The position numbers and the translations under genes were made by a program. From Paenarthrobacter sp. JL.01a (lineage in GTDB: Bacteria > Actinomycetota > Actinomycetes > Actinomycetales > Micrococcaceae), in NCBI RefSeq assembly GCF_025452095.1, contig NZ_CP104877.1:3286001-3350000 (forward strand): a DNA stretch of 64,000 nucleotides, read 5' to 3'. Positions 51,324 to 60,489 of the stretch are shown piece by piece. Under the pieces are notes generated by a model. The model saw only the letters and a list, made by a program, of their open reading frames with translations, did not search any database and was not told the origin of the DNA. Position 1 is the stretch's first letter. Every line of letters begins with the position of its first letter.

Positions 51324-52115
51324 ATGGCAATGACTGCACGTCAACGAGCCAAAGTCAGTTTGTACGTCCAGGCGGGCATCTTCGTTGTGGTCCTGGCCGC
51401 AGTGATCCTTGCCGTGGACTGGAAGACGATCGGTACCAGCGTCTTCAACTTCGCCAAGATCGGCCCGATGTTCCCGGACATTTTCCTGGTGGGCCTCAAG
51501 AACACCCTGATCTACACAGCGCTGGCCTTCGTGGTGGGCCTGTCGGGCGGCCTCCTGCTCGCCCTCATGAAGCTCTCCTCCTTCCCGCTGTACCGCTGGA
51601 TCGCCACCGGCTACATCGAGTTCTTCCGCGGCGTCCCTGCCCTGCTGGTCTTCATCGCCTTCGGCTACGGTGTTCCGCTTGCCTTCGGTGTCCAGTGGGA
51701 TGTCAACGTGGTGGTCATGGTTTCGCTGGGCATGGTGGCCTCGGCCTACATCGCTGAAACCCTCCGCGCAGGCCTGCAGGCTGTGCCCAAGGGACAGATG
51801 GAAGCGGCCCGTTCGCTGGGCATGCCGCACTGGCGGGCGATGGTTTCCATTGTCATTCCCCAGGCGTTCAAGATCGTCCTTCCCCCGCTGACCAACGAGA
51901 TCATCCTGCTCACCAAGGACTCCTCGCTGATCTACGTCCTGGGCCTCACCGCTTCCCAGTACGAGCTCACCAAGTTCGGCCGCGACGGCATCTCGAGCCT
52001 GGGCGCAGGCCTCACCCCCTTGCTGGTGGCTGGTGCCTTCTACTTGGTCATCACCATCCCGTTGAGCCTCCTTGCGAGGAAGTTCGAAAGCCGCTCCGCG
52101 CGGACCAAGCGATAG
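51324..52115 (+). CDS. Amino-acid ABC transporter permease
   Basis: This 263-aa HisM/GlnP-type permease has an N-terminal helix (about 12-33) followed by four core helices. [17 protein letters not shown] near 58-74, [20 protein letters not shown] near 95-114, and the EAA loop [22 protein letters not shown] near 162-183 are diagnostic. The start at 51324 is chosen over a longer frame running back through the hairpin. It works with the flanking binding protein and the ATPase 11 bp downstream. Confidence 0.93.
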   Translation: MAMTARQRAKVSLYVQAGIFVVVLAAVILAVDWKTIGTSVFNFAKIGPMFPDIFLVGLKNTLIYTALAFVVGLSGGLLLALMKLSSFPLYRWIATGYIEFFRGVPALLVFIAFGYGVPLAFGVQWDVNVVVMVSLGMVASAYIAETLRAGLQAVPKGQMEAARSLGMPHWRAMVSIVIPQAFKIVLPPLTNEIILLTKDSSLIYVLGLTASQYELTKFGRDGISSLGAGLTPLLVAGAFYLVITIPLSLLARKFESRSARTKR

Positions 52116-52126
52116 GCAGGACAGTC

Positions 52127-52921
52127 ATGAACAACTCCACTGGGAGCACGGCAGCCGTTCGCGCCGCCGGCGTCGACATCAAGGACCTCCGCAAGTCCTA
52201 CGGCAACAACGAGGTCCTCAAGGGCATCTCACTGACCGTGGAACCGGGCCAGGTAGTCTGCCTGATCGGCCCGTCGGGCTCCGGCAAGTCCACCCTCCTT
52301 CGCTGCGTCAACCTGCTGGAACACCCCAACGCCGGCACCATCAACGTAGGCGAGTTCGAGGCGACCGATCCCGACGTCGACCTCAACAAGATGCGCCAAA
52401 GCGTCGGTATGGTCTTCCAGCACTTCAACCTGTTCCCGCACCTGAGCGTGCTGGAGAACTGCACCATCTCGCAGATGAAGGTGCTCAAGCGCTCCAAGTC
52501 CGAAGCCGGTGAGGTGGCACGCCACAACCTCGAACGCGTCGGCCTGGGACACTTGGCAGACCGTTTCCCGGACCAGCTCTCCGGTGGCCAGCAGCAGCGC
52601 GTGGCCATCGCACGCGCTTTGTCCATGGACCCCAAGCTCATGCTCTTCGATGAGCCCACCTCCGCGCTGGACCCTGAAACGGTGGGCGACGTCCTTGCCG
52701 TCATGCGGAAGTTGGCCCAGGAAGGCATGACCATGCTGGTGGTCACCCACGAAATGGGCTTTGCCCGGGAAGTGGCCGACCGCGTTGTGTTCATGGATGC
52801 CGGCGTTGTCGTGGAGGAAGGCCCGGCCGAGCAGGTCATCAGCGCCCCCACCCAGCCGCGTACCAAGGAATTCCTGCGCCGCGTCCTTGACCCGACGCAC
52901 ATCGGCGTCGAGGAAGCGTAA
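52127..52921 (+). CDS. glnQ: Amino-acid ABC transporter ATPase (GlnQ type)
   Basis: This 264-aa ATPase has Walker [10 protein letters not shown] near 48-56, [16 protein letters not shown] (Q-loop) near 98-113, signature LSGGQQQR near 151-158, and Walker [14 protein letters not shown] near 171-183. The FNLFPHLS sequence is typical of polar amino-acid importers. It completes the three-gene operon and is followed by a terminator. Confidence 0.95.
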   Translation: MNNSTGSTAAVRAAGVDIKDLRKSYGNNEVLKGISLTVEPGQVVCLIGPSGSGKSTLLRCVNLLEHPNAGTINVGEFEATDPDVDLNKMRQSVGMVFQHFNLFPHLSVLENCTISQMKVLKRSKSEAGEVARHNLERVGLGHLADRFPDQLSGGQQQRVAIARALSMDPKLMLFDEPTSALDPETVGDVLAVMRKLAQEGMTMLVVTHEMGFAREVADRVVFMDAGVVVEEGPAEQVISAPTQPRTKEFLRRVLDPTHIGVEEA

Positions 52922-52940
52922 CTCCTCTGGTTTGACGCAA

Positions 52941-52977
52941 AAGGCGGGCGGCACGCACATTGAGTGCCGCCCGCCTT
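52941..52977 (+). terminator. Terminator of the amino-acid importer operon
   Basis: AAGGCGGGCGGCAC pairs perfectly with GTGCCGCCCGCCTT around a 9-nt loop, 20 bp after the ATPase stop. Confidence 0.85.
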
Positions 52978-52988
52978 CCGTTTCCCCA

Positions 52989-53108
52989 CGCTCTCTCCCA
53001 TCCCCCCGCTTTCCTGCCGGCGCTCTCTCATATCCCCCCGGCCTGCCGCCGACGCTCGCTCACATCCCTGCGGCTTGCCGCCGACGCTCAATCACGTCCT
53101 ACCGGGAA
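52989..53108. repeat. 32-bp tandem repeat array 3' of menD
   Basis: Four degenerate units start at 52989, 53021, 53053 and 53085, exactly 32 bp apart. Each begins CGCTC(T/G/A)(C/A)TC(C/A) and continues with a C-rich tract and a GCC-rich end. The last is cut short near the menD stop. There are no unique spacers, so it is not a CRISPR. Related arrays lie at 54857 and 55568. Confidence 0.85.
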
Positions 53109-53113
53109 AGGGC

Positions 53114-54823
53114 TCAACCGGCTGTCAAAACCTGACCAACGGCCGCGCTGATCGCTTCCTTGATCCGGGCATGAAGTCCACGCAGCCCTGCCCGGTCCAC
53201 GCGCACTTCCACAATGGTGCGGCCCTTCAGCGGCGCCCTCAGTGCGTCGGCGAGTTCCGCCGTCGTACTGACCGCTTGGTGCCCGACGCCGTACGCCGCC
53301 GCGAGTGCCGCGATGTCCACTGAGTGCGGGGTGCCAAAGAGGCGTTCGACGGCGGTGCCGTAAGCGCCCGAGTCCTCCACCGCGCCGTGTTCGAGAAGGC
53401 TGAAAATCGCTCCGCCGGAGTCGTTGAGCACCACGATGCGGAGGTCCGGAGTTGGTTCTCCCTGGCCCAAAAGAAGGCCGCCGGCGTCGTGCAGGAAAGT
53501 GACATCGCCCAGCAGGACGGTGGTTTCGCGTCCGCTGCCCAGGGCGATTCCGGTAGCCGTGGCGATGGTGCCGTCGATGCCGGCGAGGCCGCGGTTGGCG
53601 TAGACGGTGGCGATGGGTTCGTGGTGCGGTTGGCCGGCGAGATCGACGTCGCGGATGCCGTTGGAGGAGCCCAGCACCAACTGGCCCCGGGAGTGTTCCC
53701 ACACTGTGGCGCCTACGGATGGGCCGTTCGCGACGCTCTCCCCCGCAAGCACGCCGTCCAGGGCATGTTGGGCAGCGGCCCCGGCAAGAAGCCAGGAATC
53801 CAGCCATTCCGCGGAGCCGCGGCCAGCGAAGTCCGCCAGTTCGGGGAGGGTTTCCACGGGCGTTTCCCGGCGGCGACCGGCCTCGTACCAGGCGACCGGG
53901 ACAGGTTGGTAGATCGCGGACTCGACGGACTCACGCGCCAGAAGTGCTGCAACAGGGCGGGACAATGTGGCCCGGCCAAAGAGGACCACGCGCTCGACGG
54001 GGCTCGGCGACTCCGGCCCGAAATGCTCCAGCAACACCCTGTACGGCCCCACCGCATTGGGTCCGAAGCGGGCGTTGGAGGACGGTTCTGCCAGCAACGG
54101 AAGGCCGTGCGCGCGGGCGAAGGCGTCGGCGACAGGGCCGGCGTCGTGCCCTGCGAGGACCACGGTTCGTCGCTCCGGCAGTTCGCTGGGAGCCGCCGGA
54201 AGATCCAAAGCCCGGGGACCGGCGTCGTAATGGAAAACGCCGTGCCCTTGCGTGTCCGGCAGGGCGTCCCCGGCCGCCGGAATCAGCGGGTCGCGGAACG
54301 CCAGGTTCACCTGGACGGGTCCGGGCGGAGTATCTTCGAGCGCGCCCGTAGCGGCGTAGAGTGCGGTGGCAACGGCTTTCTGCGGATTCTCCCCCGCGCC
54401 GACGTCGACGGCGAAGCGAACGTGCTCGCCGAAAAGGTCCAATTGGATGGTGGTCTGGTTCGCCCCGGTGCCGTGGAGTTCTTCGGGGCGGTCAGCGGAT
54501 ATAACCACTACCGGAACGGCCGAGTGGTTCGCTTCCATGACGGCGGGCAGCAGGTTTCCCACTGCGGTGCCGGAGGTGGTCAGGACGGCAACGGGAGCCT
54601 CCGAGGATAGGGCGAGACCGAGCGCGGTGAATCCCGCGTCGCGTTCGTCGATCCTTACGTGGAGCCGGATCCGGCCGGCTGCTTCCGCTTCGGCGAGCGC
54701 GTACGCCATGGGCGCGGAACGGGACCCCGGCGCAACCACGGCGTGCCGAACGCCGCCGTCGAGCAGTGCAGTTACCGCGATCCGGGCAGCGGCGATGGAT
54801 GTCAGAGAGTCCTGGAAAGTCAC
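53114..54823 (-). CDS. menD: SEPHCHC synthase (MenD)
   Basis: This 569-aa thiamine-diphosphate enzyme joins 2-oxoglutarate and isochorismate. VVAPGSRSAPMAYAL near 29-43 and the cofactor Glu in the RIDERDAGFTALGLAL stretch near 57-72 are MenD-specific; GIDGTIATATGIALGSG near 416-432 and GDVTFLHDAGGLL near 438-450 hold the ThDP/Mg site. It starts with GTG, and TAGACT six bases before it suggests a leaderless message. Both flanks carry 32-bp tandem repeats. It acts directly after menF in the pathway. Confidence 0.95.
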   Translation of the reverse strand: MTFQDSLTSIAAARIAVTALLDGGVRHAVVAPGSRSAPMAYALAEAEAAGRIRLHVRIDERDAGFTALGLALSSEAPVAVLTTSGTAVGNLLPAVMEANHSAVPVVVISADRPEELHGTGANQTTIQLDLFGEHVRFAVDVGAGENPQKAVATALYAATGALEDTPPGPVQVNLAFRDPLIPAAGDALPDTQGHGVFHYDAGPRALDLPAAPSELPERRTVVLAGHDAGPVADAFARAHGLPLLAEPSSNARFGPNAVGPYRVLLEHFGPESPSPVERVVLFGRATLSRPVAALLARESVESAIYQPVPVAWYEAGRRRETPVETLPELADFAGRGSAEWLDSWLLAGAAAQHALDGVLAGESVANGPSVGATVWEHSRGQLVLGSSNGIRDVDLAGQPHHEPIATVYANRGLAGIDGTIATATGIALGSGRETTVLLGDVTFLHDAGGLLLGQGEPTPDLRIVVLNDSGGAIFSLLEHGAVEDSGAYGTAVERLFGTPHSVDIAALAAAYGVGHQAVSTTAELADALRAPLKGRTIVEVRVDRAGLRGLHARIKEAISAAVGQVLTAG

Positions 54824-54856
54824 CGTTCCAGTCTATGGGCGCTCGTCCCTCCCCAA

Positions 54857-54940
54857 CGCTCGCTCACATCCCCCCACTTTCCGGCCAACCCTCACGCACA
54901 TCCCCCCACCTTCCGGCCAACCCTCACGCACATCTCCGCG
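54857..54940. repeat. 32-bp tandem repeat array 5' of menD
   Basis: Units start at 54857, 54889 and 54921, again exactly 32 bp apart, with the form CGCTCGCTCACATCCCCCCA then CTTTCCGGCCAA. A partial unit may begin at 54840. It lies directly after the stop of the SOUL gene, which is at 54942 on the minus strand. The consensus matches the array at 52989. Confidence 0.88.
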
Positions 54941-54941
54941 G

Positions 54942-55517
54942 TCAGGGCTCTTCGACGTCGATCACGACCTCGTTGTGGCGAAGGAACCATGGCTTGAAAG
55001 GGGGATCGAAACGCGCAAACCGGGGAGCCCCAAGGGGGAGCAGACCTGCCAGGCGGAGGGCCTCAAGCAGCGCCACACTATGGCGTTGAAAAGCCGTAGC
55101 TGATCCGCTCCCAGAGAACCGGGCGACAGCCGTCAAGGACCCTGGTACCTCGCGGATTTTGACCCTGGGTTCGTCGGGGACAGGGGCGCTATCTACTGTC
55201 ACTCCAGGCGGCAGGACGAAAGCCACGACGTAGTCTTCGTCTTCGCCTCTCGGGATAGGACCGCTCTGCAGAACGGGCGCCGTCATGACCATTTCCTCGG
55301 ATGATGCGTTCTCTTGCAGAACGGGCGCGGTCATGGACAGCTTCTGCCGGGCTTTGTTACTGCCGCTGATGTAGTTAAAGAGGGAGCGGAAGGCCTCGTT
55401 TGCGGCGCGATCAAACGCGGCATGCACTTGAACCTCCGCGAGAACATGCGCCGGATACCGGCGCAGTTCGAAGTGAGGATAGCGCTTGACCAGATCATAC
55501 GGCTGCTGTTCAGTCAT
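54942..55517 (-). CDS. SOUL haem-binding family protein
   Basis: This 191-aa protein belongs to the SOUL/HEBP family: YPHFELRRYPAHVLAEV near 13-29, FRSLFNYISGSNKARQKLSMTAPV near 44-67 and EEMVMTAPVLQ near 73-83 are the hallmark strands. Members bind haem or tetrapyrroles; bacterial function is not established. No signal peptide is visible, so it is probably cytoplasmic. It is followed by a 32-bp repeat array and by menD in the same direction. Confidence 0.9.
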   Translation of the reverse strand: MTEQQPYDLVKRYPHFELRRYPAHVLAEVQVHAAFDRAANEAFRSLFNYISGSNKARQKLSMTAPVLQENASSEEMVMTAPVLQSGPIPRGEDEDYVVAFVLPPGVTVDSAPVPDEPRVKIREVPGSLTAVARFSGSGSATAFQRHSVALLEALRLAGLLPLGAPRFARFDPPFKPWFLRHNEVVIDVEEP

Positions 55518-55567
55518 GGTGGGATTGACCCTACGCCGGTGTCGCGCAGCCCGCCATAGTCCGGGAA

Positions 55568-55580
55568 CGTGAGCGAGCGT
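55568..55580 (-). repeat. Isolated core of the 32-bp repeat, inverted
   Basis: GTGAGCGAGCGT, the exact complement of the ACGCTCGCTCAC core of the arrays flanking menD, occurs here between the SOUL and PhoX genes. It is in opposite orientation and does not repeat. Confidence 0.6.
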
Positions 55581-55591
55581 CAGGAACGCCC

Positions 55592-55628
55592 AAGCGCTCC
55601 CCTACCTCCAGGAGATAAGGGAGCGCTT
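55592..55628. terminator. Terminator at the 3' end of phoX
   Basis: AAGCGCTCCC pairs perfectly with GGGAGCGCTT over a 17-nt loop, 12 bp beyond the phoX stop. Confidence 0.75.
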
Positions 55629-55639
55629 CAGCGGATCAG

Positions 55640-57730
55640 TTACTTACGGAACACCTGCACGATGGACGGGCGGGGTGCCCGCACCGCACCAGGCAAAGGG
55701 GTGGCCCCGGCGGGTACGTAATCCGGGAAGTACGAGTGGGGCGCGTCGAACGTGCCTTCTTCGCCCGGGTGCTGGACGGCGACGAACACCGTCCGCTCTT
55801 CGTCGTGGACGATCGGACCACAGGTCTCGGCGTCGCGGGGAACGGCCAGGAACTGTTCCACCTTGCCGCGCTCCGGGCCTTCGAGGGTGACCTTGAACAG
55901 ACCATCGTTGTAGCCGATGGTTGACGGAGCACCGTCGGTGGAGATCCAGAGGTTGCCTACGGAGTCGAACGCCACGTTGTCCGGGCAGGAAATCGGCGAG
56001 ACCTTGTCGGCCGGGAACCCCGAGAAGTACGTGGAGCTGTTTTTGGAGGGGTCGCCTGCAACCAGCAGGAGGGTCCAGTTGAACTTGGTCCCGGTTTGGC
56101 CGGGACCTTCCGTGATTTCCACGATGTGGCCGTCCCGGTTGAGTGTGCGCGGGTTGACCTCCGTCGCGCCTTCCTTGCCGGCCTTGCCACGATCGGAGTT
56201 GTTGGTGCAGGCCACGTAGATCTTGCCGGTGAGCAGGCTGGGCTGGACGTCCTCACAGCGGTCCATCTTGGTGGGGCCAACCTTGTCGGCGGCCAGACGG
56301 GTGTAGACAAGAACCTCGGCCACGGACATACCGGGCACCGCCGAGGCACCGCCAACCACCAGCGGCAGCCACTCGCCCGAGCCGTCGAACGCTCCGTCGG
56401 CGGGGAGCTTGCCGCTGCCATCGATCTCGGCAGCAGGCGAGTCGCCGGTGAAGCGGGCCACGTACAGGTCACCTTCGGAGAGCAGGCTCATGTTGTTCTT
56501 GCGAGCTGCCTTGGAGTCGCCGGGCTGGTACTTGCCCTTGGAGACGAACTTGTACAGGTAATCGAAGCGCTCGTCGTCACCCATGTAGGCCACAACGCGG
56601 CCGTCCGGGGCAAGAATGACGTTGGCGCCCTCGTGCTTGAACCGTCCCATGGCGGAGTGTTTCCGGGGAGTGGAGGTGGGGTCGAACGGATCAACTTCGA
56701 CGATCCAGCCAAAGCGGTTGCTTTCGTTGGCATATCCGGAGTTGCGGGTGTCAAAACGTGGCTCGTCGAGCTCCCACTGGCGGGTGGTCGGCTTCGATGA
56801 GAGACCGTAGCGCTTGTCTCCGTCGCTGGTTCCGGGTGCTGCAAAGTAGCCGTTGAAGTTTTCCTCACCGGAGAGGATGGTGCCCCAGGGGGTGGTGCCA
56901 CCCGAGCAGTTGCCAAGGGTGCCCTTGATGTAGCGGCCGGCCGGGTCATCGATGGTCTTGACCAGGTTGGTGCCTGCAGCCGGACCGGTCAGTTCATAGA
57001 CCGTGTCGGTGATGAAACGCCGGTTCAGGGCAGCACCTTGAACGTAGCTCCACGGCTTGTTCTTGTTTTTGCGTTCCAGCTCCACGACTGCAAGGCCATG
57101 TGCGGCGCGGCCGATGGCGCGTGCTTCCGCAGCATCGAAGCCGACAGGCAGCATGATGTTCTCGTTGGTGTACTCGTGGTTGGTGAAGAGCACGGCACGG
57201 CGATCCTTGGAATCGGGGATCGGCAGGATGTCGGTGTAGTCGTTGTTGTAGCCGAACTGGCATGCCTGGGCTGCGGCCGTCTGCTTGGTGATGTCGAAGG
57301 CGGGTGAGTCCGCGAACAGAGGGTCACCCCAGCGGATGATGGGGTTCCAGCCGAAGCCCTCCGGAACGGTAAAGGCATCGACGGCGGCATCGACAGGCTT
57401 GATGGCAGTGAACTGGAGCTTGGACTTGTCGAAGCCCTTCTTTGCAGCGTCGGACAGTCCGTTACCGGCATCGGCGACGGCGGAATCGGTACCGGTCACG
57501 GCACCTCCAAGAACGACGGCGAGCGCTCCTGCTGCGCCGAGGCCCAGTGCCGCGCGGCGGGACATCGCCGTGGAGGCAATATCGCGGAAGTAGCCGTTGG
57601 CGCTGGTGTTGCAGACGTCGCCTGCACAGGCGTTGTCGCACTTGAGCGCACACGTTACCGCACTGCGCTTACCCTTGGTGTGGCCGAGCATGGGCAGCAG
57701 CGGGAACTTGCGGCCGGTGGTTTCAGACAT
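55640..57730 (-). CDS. phoX: PhoX-family alkaline phosphatase, Tat-exported
   Basis: This 696-aa protein has the PhoX/DUF839 beta-propeller pattern. An internal Tat signal (MSRRAALGLGAAGALAVVLGG region, about 56-76) follows an unusual N-terminal segment with CALKCDNACAGDVC, common in actinobacterial members. FTNHEYTNEN near 157-166, GNCSGGTTPWGTILSGEENFNGYF-type block near 247-270, and the C-terminal SCPDNVAF and HPGE residues supply Ca/Fe ligands. PhoX enzymes hydrolyse phosphate esters outside the membrane using Fe and Ca. GGAAGG lies seven bases before ATG. Confidence 0.9.
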   Translation of the reverse strand: MSETTGRKFPLLPMLGHTKGKRSAVTCALKCDNACAGDVCNTSANGYFRDIASTAMSRRAALGLGAAGALAVVLGGAVTGTDSAVADAGNGLSDAAKKGFDKSKLQFTAIKPVDAAVDAFTVPEGFGWNPIIRWGDPLFADSPAFDITKQTAAAQACQFGYNNDYTDILPIPDSKDRRAVLFTNHEYTNENIMLPVGFDAAEARAIGRAAHGLAVVELERKNKNKPWSYVQGAALNRRFITDTVYELTGPAAGTNLVKTIDDPAGRYIKGTLGNCSGGTTPWGTILSGEENFNGYFAAPGTSDGDKRYGLSSKPTTRQWELDEPRFDTRNSGYANESNRFGWIVEVDPFDPTSTPRKHSAMGRFKHEGANVILAPDGRVVAYMGDDERFDYLYKFVSKGKYQPGDSKAARKNNMSLLSEGDLYVARFTGDSPAAEIDGSGKLPADGAFDGSGEWLPLVVGGASAVPGMSVAEVLVYTRLAADKVGPTKMDRCEDVQPSLLTGKIYVACTNNSDRGKAGKEGATEVNPRTLNRDGHIVEITEGPGQTGTKFNWTLLLVAGDPSKNSSTYFSGFPADKVSPISCPDNVAFDSVGNLWISTDGAPSTIGYNDGLFKVTLEGPERGKVEQFLAVPRDAETCGPIVHDEERTVFVAVQHPGEEGTFDAPHSYFPDYVPAGATPLPGAVRAPRPSIVQVFRK

Positions 57731-57806
57731 GGGGGGACCTTCCAGAGTGTGTACGAGGATCCCGACGAGCCTTTCAGCGCAATCCAAAGCTGAGTGGTCT
57801 GCCCGG

Positions 57807-58826
57807 TTAAGACCCGGTGAACAACCCGTGCCGGTCCGTGGCCAAGACGGCGTGGACGCGCCGGAGCCGGTCCAGCCACCAATCCCGGCGTTCCCCGGAG
57901 GCCGCAAACTGCTCCAGCAGCCCGGCGTCGGCGCTGACATCCCGCAACCGGATGGCGCCGTCGTCGGCTACCAGCGGATCGGCAGTGATGTCTGAGGCGA
58001 AGAGCGAAACGGTTCCCAGCCCGCAGGCATATGGCAACGCTGGAAGTGCTGCCGCGAGCGCCAGGCCCCCGCGGATACCCACGGAGGTGTCCAAGGCGGA
58101 ACTGACGACGGCGGGCAGCCCGGATTGTTCGACGATGGCCAAGGCCCGCCGCACTCCCCCGAGGGGCGCCACCTTGACCACGATGAGGTCGGCGGCGCCA
58201 GCGCGTGCCACACGCAAGGGGTCATCTTCCTTGCGCACACTCTCATCCGCGGCAATGCGGACAGGGGTCGCCCTGGAAGATACCCGCCGCCGCACCTCAG
58301 CCAATCCATCAATGGTGGGAACAGGTTGTTCGGCGTATTCAAGCCCGTATGGAGCCAGCACCCTGAGGGCTTCAACGGCTTCCTCGACGTCCCACCCGCC
58401 ATTGGCATCCACCCTGATGGCGGCCTCAGGAAGGGCCCGACGGACTGCTGCTACTCGCGCGAGGTCGTCGGACAGTTGTTGTCCCTTTTCAGCGACCTTG
58501 ATCTTGACAGCATCCACGCGCCCGAACCTGGCCAGGACGTCGGGAACGCGATCAGCAGAAACTGCCGGAACCGTCGCATTAACCGGAACCTCGGCCCGCA
58601 GAGGTGCCGGGAACCCCAGCCAGCCCGCCTCCAAGGCGGCCGCCAACCAGCGGGAGGATTCGTCGTCGTCGTATTCCGGGAAAGGACAGAACTCTCCCCA
58701 CCCCAGCGGCCCGCGCAACAGGAGAGTCTCGCGCTCCATGATGCCCCGGAACTTCACGCGCATGGGCAACGAGACCACATAGGCGGAGTCAAGGAGTTCT
58801 TCAAGTTCAGGAAGGGGAACAGGCAT
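57807..58826 (-). CDS. menC: o-Succinylbenzoate synthase
   Basis: This 339-aa enolase-superfamily enzyme dehydrates SHCHC in menaquinone synthesis. The acid/base Lys is in AVKIKVAEKG near 129-138, metal ligands are in RVDANGG near 163-169, YAEQPV near 191-196 and RIAADES near 216-222, and the second Lys in IVVKVAPLGG near 239-248. TACAGT exactly six bases before the ATG at 58826 marks a leaderless start; a longer frame adds nine residues. It is the fourth men gene of this region. Confidence 0.93.
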   Translation of the reverse strand: MPVPLPELEELLDSAYVVSLPMRVKFRGIMERETLLLRGPLGWGEFCPFPEYDDDESSRWLAAALEAGWLGFPAPLRAEVPVNATVPAVSADRVPDVLARFGRVDAVKIKVAEKGQQLSDDLARVAAVRRALPEAAIRVDANGGWDVEEAVEALRVLAPYGLEYAEQPVPTIDGLAEVRRRVSSRATPVRIAADESVRKEDDPLRVARAGAADLIVVKVAPLGGVRRALAIVEQSGLPAVVSSALDTSVGIRGGLALAAALPALPYACGLGTVSLFASDITADPLVADDGAIRLRDVSADAGLLEQFAASGERRDWWLDRLRRVHAVLATDRHGLFTGS

Positions 58827-58886
58827 ATTGCCACTGTACCGGCGGCCTTTCACGCCGCTGCGAAGGAAAGTGGGCTATGTGGAAAA

Positions 58887-59474
58887 CTACTCCGACCAGT
58901 ACGTACGCACTTCTTCGCGGGCCCGGGCAAGAGGCTCAGCAGGCACAATCAGGGAGCCCTCCGGCAACCCCGCATCATCCCACTTTGCAACGATCTGCAG
59001 GTCACCTTCGGCGGGCCGCGGCCACAACCAATACTTGGCAGAACCCTCTGCCTGCTCGTCATCGGCACTGCTGCCACCGCCTTCCCGCGGCACCAGGAAT
59101 GGTCCCGGAATGTCGAGGGAGCCTTCCACCATGGAAGGATCCCCGGCGAAGGCTTTGCGACCATCGGGCAGCGCAACCCCGATGAGGATGCCCGGCAAGC
59201 CGGGTCGCTCGAAGCCGCGCTCCATCACTTCCAGCCACCCCGAATCGGACTCTTCGGAGCGCCGCACGGACCACACAAGATCCAGAATGCATCCCGTGGA
59301 AAAGACCTCGACCGCTTTGAGCGCCACCACCGCGTTGGGGCCGCGGAGTACAAAGCCTCCGGAGGGCACCATGCCCGGCAGCTCGTCCGACGGCGGCCCG
59401 GACCATGCCGGCCGGCTCAGCTGCGGTTCACGTAGCCCGGCGGGGGCCTCGGGGAGGTCGTCGAAGAAGCTCAT
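58887..59474 (-). CDS. Hypothetical protein
   Basis: This 195-aa protein has no motif I recognise. It begins SFFDDLPEAP, contains GGFVLRGPNAVVALKAVEVFSTGCIL near 50-75, and ends in a conserved-looking WLWPRPAEGDLQIVAKW segment, so it may be a small beta-rich protein. There is no signal peptide or membrane helix. Good third-position GC and a start context GGATGGAGC support coding. It lies 60 bp upstream of menC in the same direction. Confidence 0.72.
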   Translation of the reverse strand: MSFFDDLPEAPAGLREPQLSRPAWSGPPSDELPGMVPSGGFVLRGPNAVVALKAVEVFSTGCILDLVWSVRRSEESDSGWLEVMERGFERPGLPGILIGVALPDGRKAFAGDPSMVEGSLDIPGPFLVPREGGGSSADDEQAEGSAKYWLWPRPAEGDLQIVAKWDDAGLPEGSLIVPAEPLARAREEVRTYWSE

Positions 59475-59577
59475 GCTCCATCCATACACCGCCACATAAG
59501 CTCTGGGGAAGGTCACCTGACAACCGAGAGGCAGCAACCGCGATATTCTCGAAGTCACAACACGATGTGGGGGAAAC

Positions 59578-60198
59578 ATGAGTCAAGCAATGCCCGGTTC
59601 AACAACGCCTCCCGGTTGGTACCCGGACCCGTCATTCCCTCAGCGGATGCGGTGGTGGGACGGTGTGCAGTGGACACCGCATCTGGCCCCAGCCACGGCG
59701 CAGACCATGCCTGTCCAGCGCGTTCTCATCAGCAACCAGACGCCGGTGTACAACCCGTTCATTTGGGCGATCACATTGCTCCCGCTCGTCACGCTCCTCC
59801 TGATGCTCACCTGGCAGCCAGAGTTCCGCCTCATCACAACGCGCCAAGGCACCACCACCGTCGACCCGACGTCGATCTACTCCCCCGGATATTTCTTGCT
59901 CCAGGGCGTCGGGTTCGTCACGTACGGGCTATCGGTTTTCTTCGCGTTCCTTGATCGCCAGCGCCTTGCGAATTCGGGAGTGATCCGACCGTTCCACTGG
60001 GCCTGGTGCTTCCTGAGCCCCACGGTTTACATCATTGGCCGGACCGTGATCGTTCGGAAGGTAGCTCTTGGCCGGGGTCTCGCCCCGATCTGGGCCATGA
60101 TCGGAACCTACATTGTGTCGCTGATCGTGGTGGGCATTTGGATGGCCAATTTCATGTCGCAGATCTACTCGCAGATTGGCTACTCCGTAAACGCCTAA
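59578..60198 (+). CDS. DUF2510 membrane protein
   Basis: This 206-aa protein begins with a DUF2510 module (PPGWYPDPSFPQRMRWWDGVQWTPH near 11-35), a short Trp-rich domain that often precedes membrane helices in actinobacteria. Four hydrophobic segments follow: about 60-80, 104-123, 143-158 and 168-192. GGGGGAAAC precedes ATG. The next gene is a shorter-range paralogue. The function of this domain pairing is unknown. Confidence 0.85.
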   Translation: MSQAMPGSTTPPGWYPDPSFPQRMRWWDGVQWTPHLAPATAQTMPVQRVLISNQTPVYNPFIWAITLLPLVTLLLMLTWQPEFRLITTRQGTTTVDPTSIYSPGYFLLQGVGFVTYGLSVFFAFLDRQRLANSGVIRPFHWAWCFLSPTVYIIGRTVIVRKVALGRGLAPIWAMIGTYIVSLIVVGIWMANFMSQIYSQIGYSVNA

Positions 60199-60213
60199 CG
60201 CCGAAGGGACGCA

Positions 60214-60489
60214 ATGACTGACGCCTCAGCGCCGGGCCCGCTTTCGAGTCCCACCACGACGCCGGAACCTGGCTGGTACGCCGATGCTGCGGACCCACGG
60301 TACTTCCGTTGGTGGGATGGCTCGGCCTGGACACAACATATAGGACCACCGGCTTCGCCGTTGCTCAACCAGCGCCCAGCCCTCCGCCCGGGGACTCCGG
60401 TCTACAACGCCTTCGTCTGGGTCTTCGCCGGGCTGCCGTTGCTTCCAGCGGTGCTCGTCCGGCGTGGAACCCACAGGTCCGTTTCGTGA
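60214..60489 (+). CDS. DUF2510 paralogue, N-terminal part of a split gene
   Basis: These 91 residues contain a DUF2510 module (PGWYADAADPRYFRWWDGSAWTQH) and the first membrane helix (NAFVWVFAGLPLLPAVLV), parallel to the preceding gene. After about 60455 homology continues in the -1 frame (RPAWNPQVRFV matches WQPEFRLI of the neighbour) and this frame ends at TGA 60487-60489. A one-base deletion or a sequencing error is likely. The stop overlaps a possible GTG restart, so two coupled peptides are conceivable. Confidence 0.8.
   Translation: MTDASAPGPLSSPTTTPEPGWYADAADPRYFRWWDGSAWTQHIGPPASPLLNQRPALRPGTPVYNAFVWVFAGLPLLPAVLVRRGTHRSVS

Noticed and set aside
52989-53108. CRISPR-like array near menD
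   Set aside because: The period of 32 bp covers the whole unit, units adjoin each other without unique spacers, and no cas genes are present.
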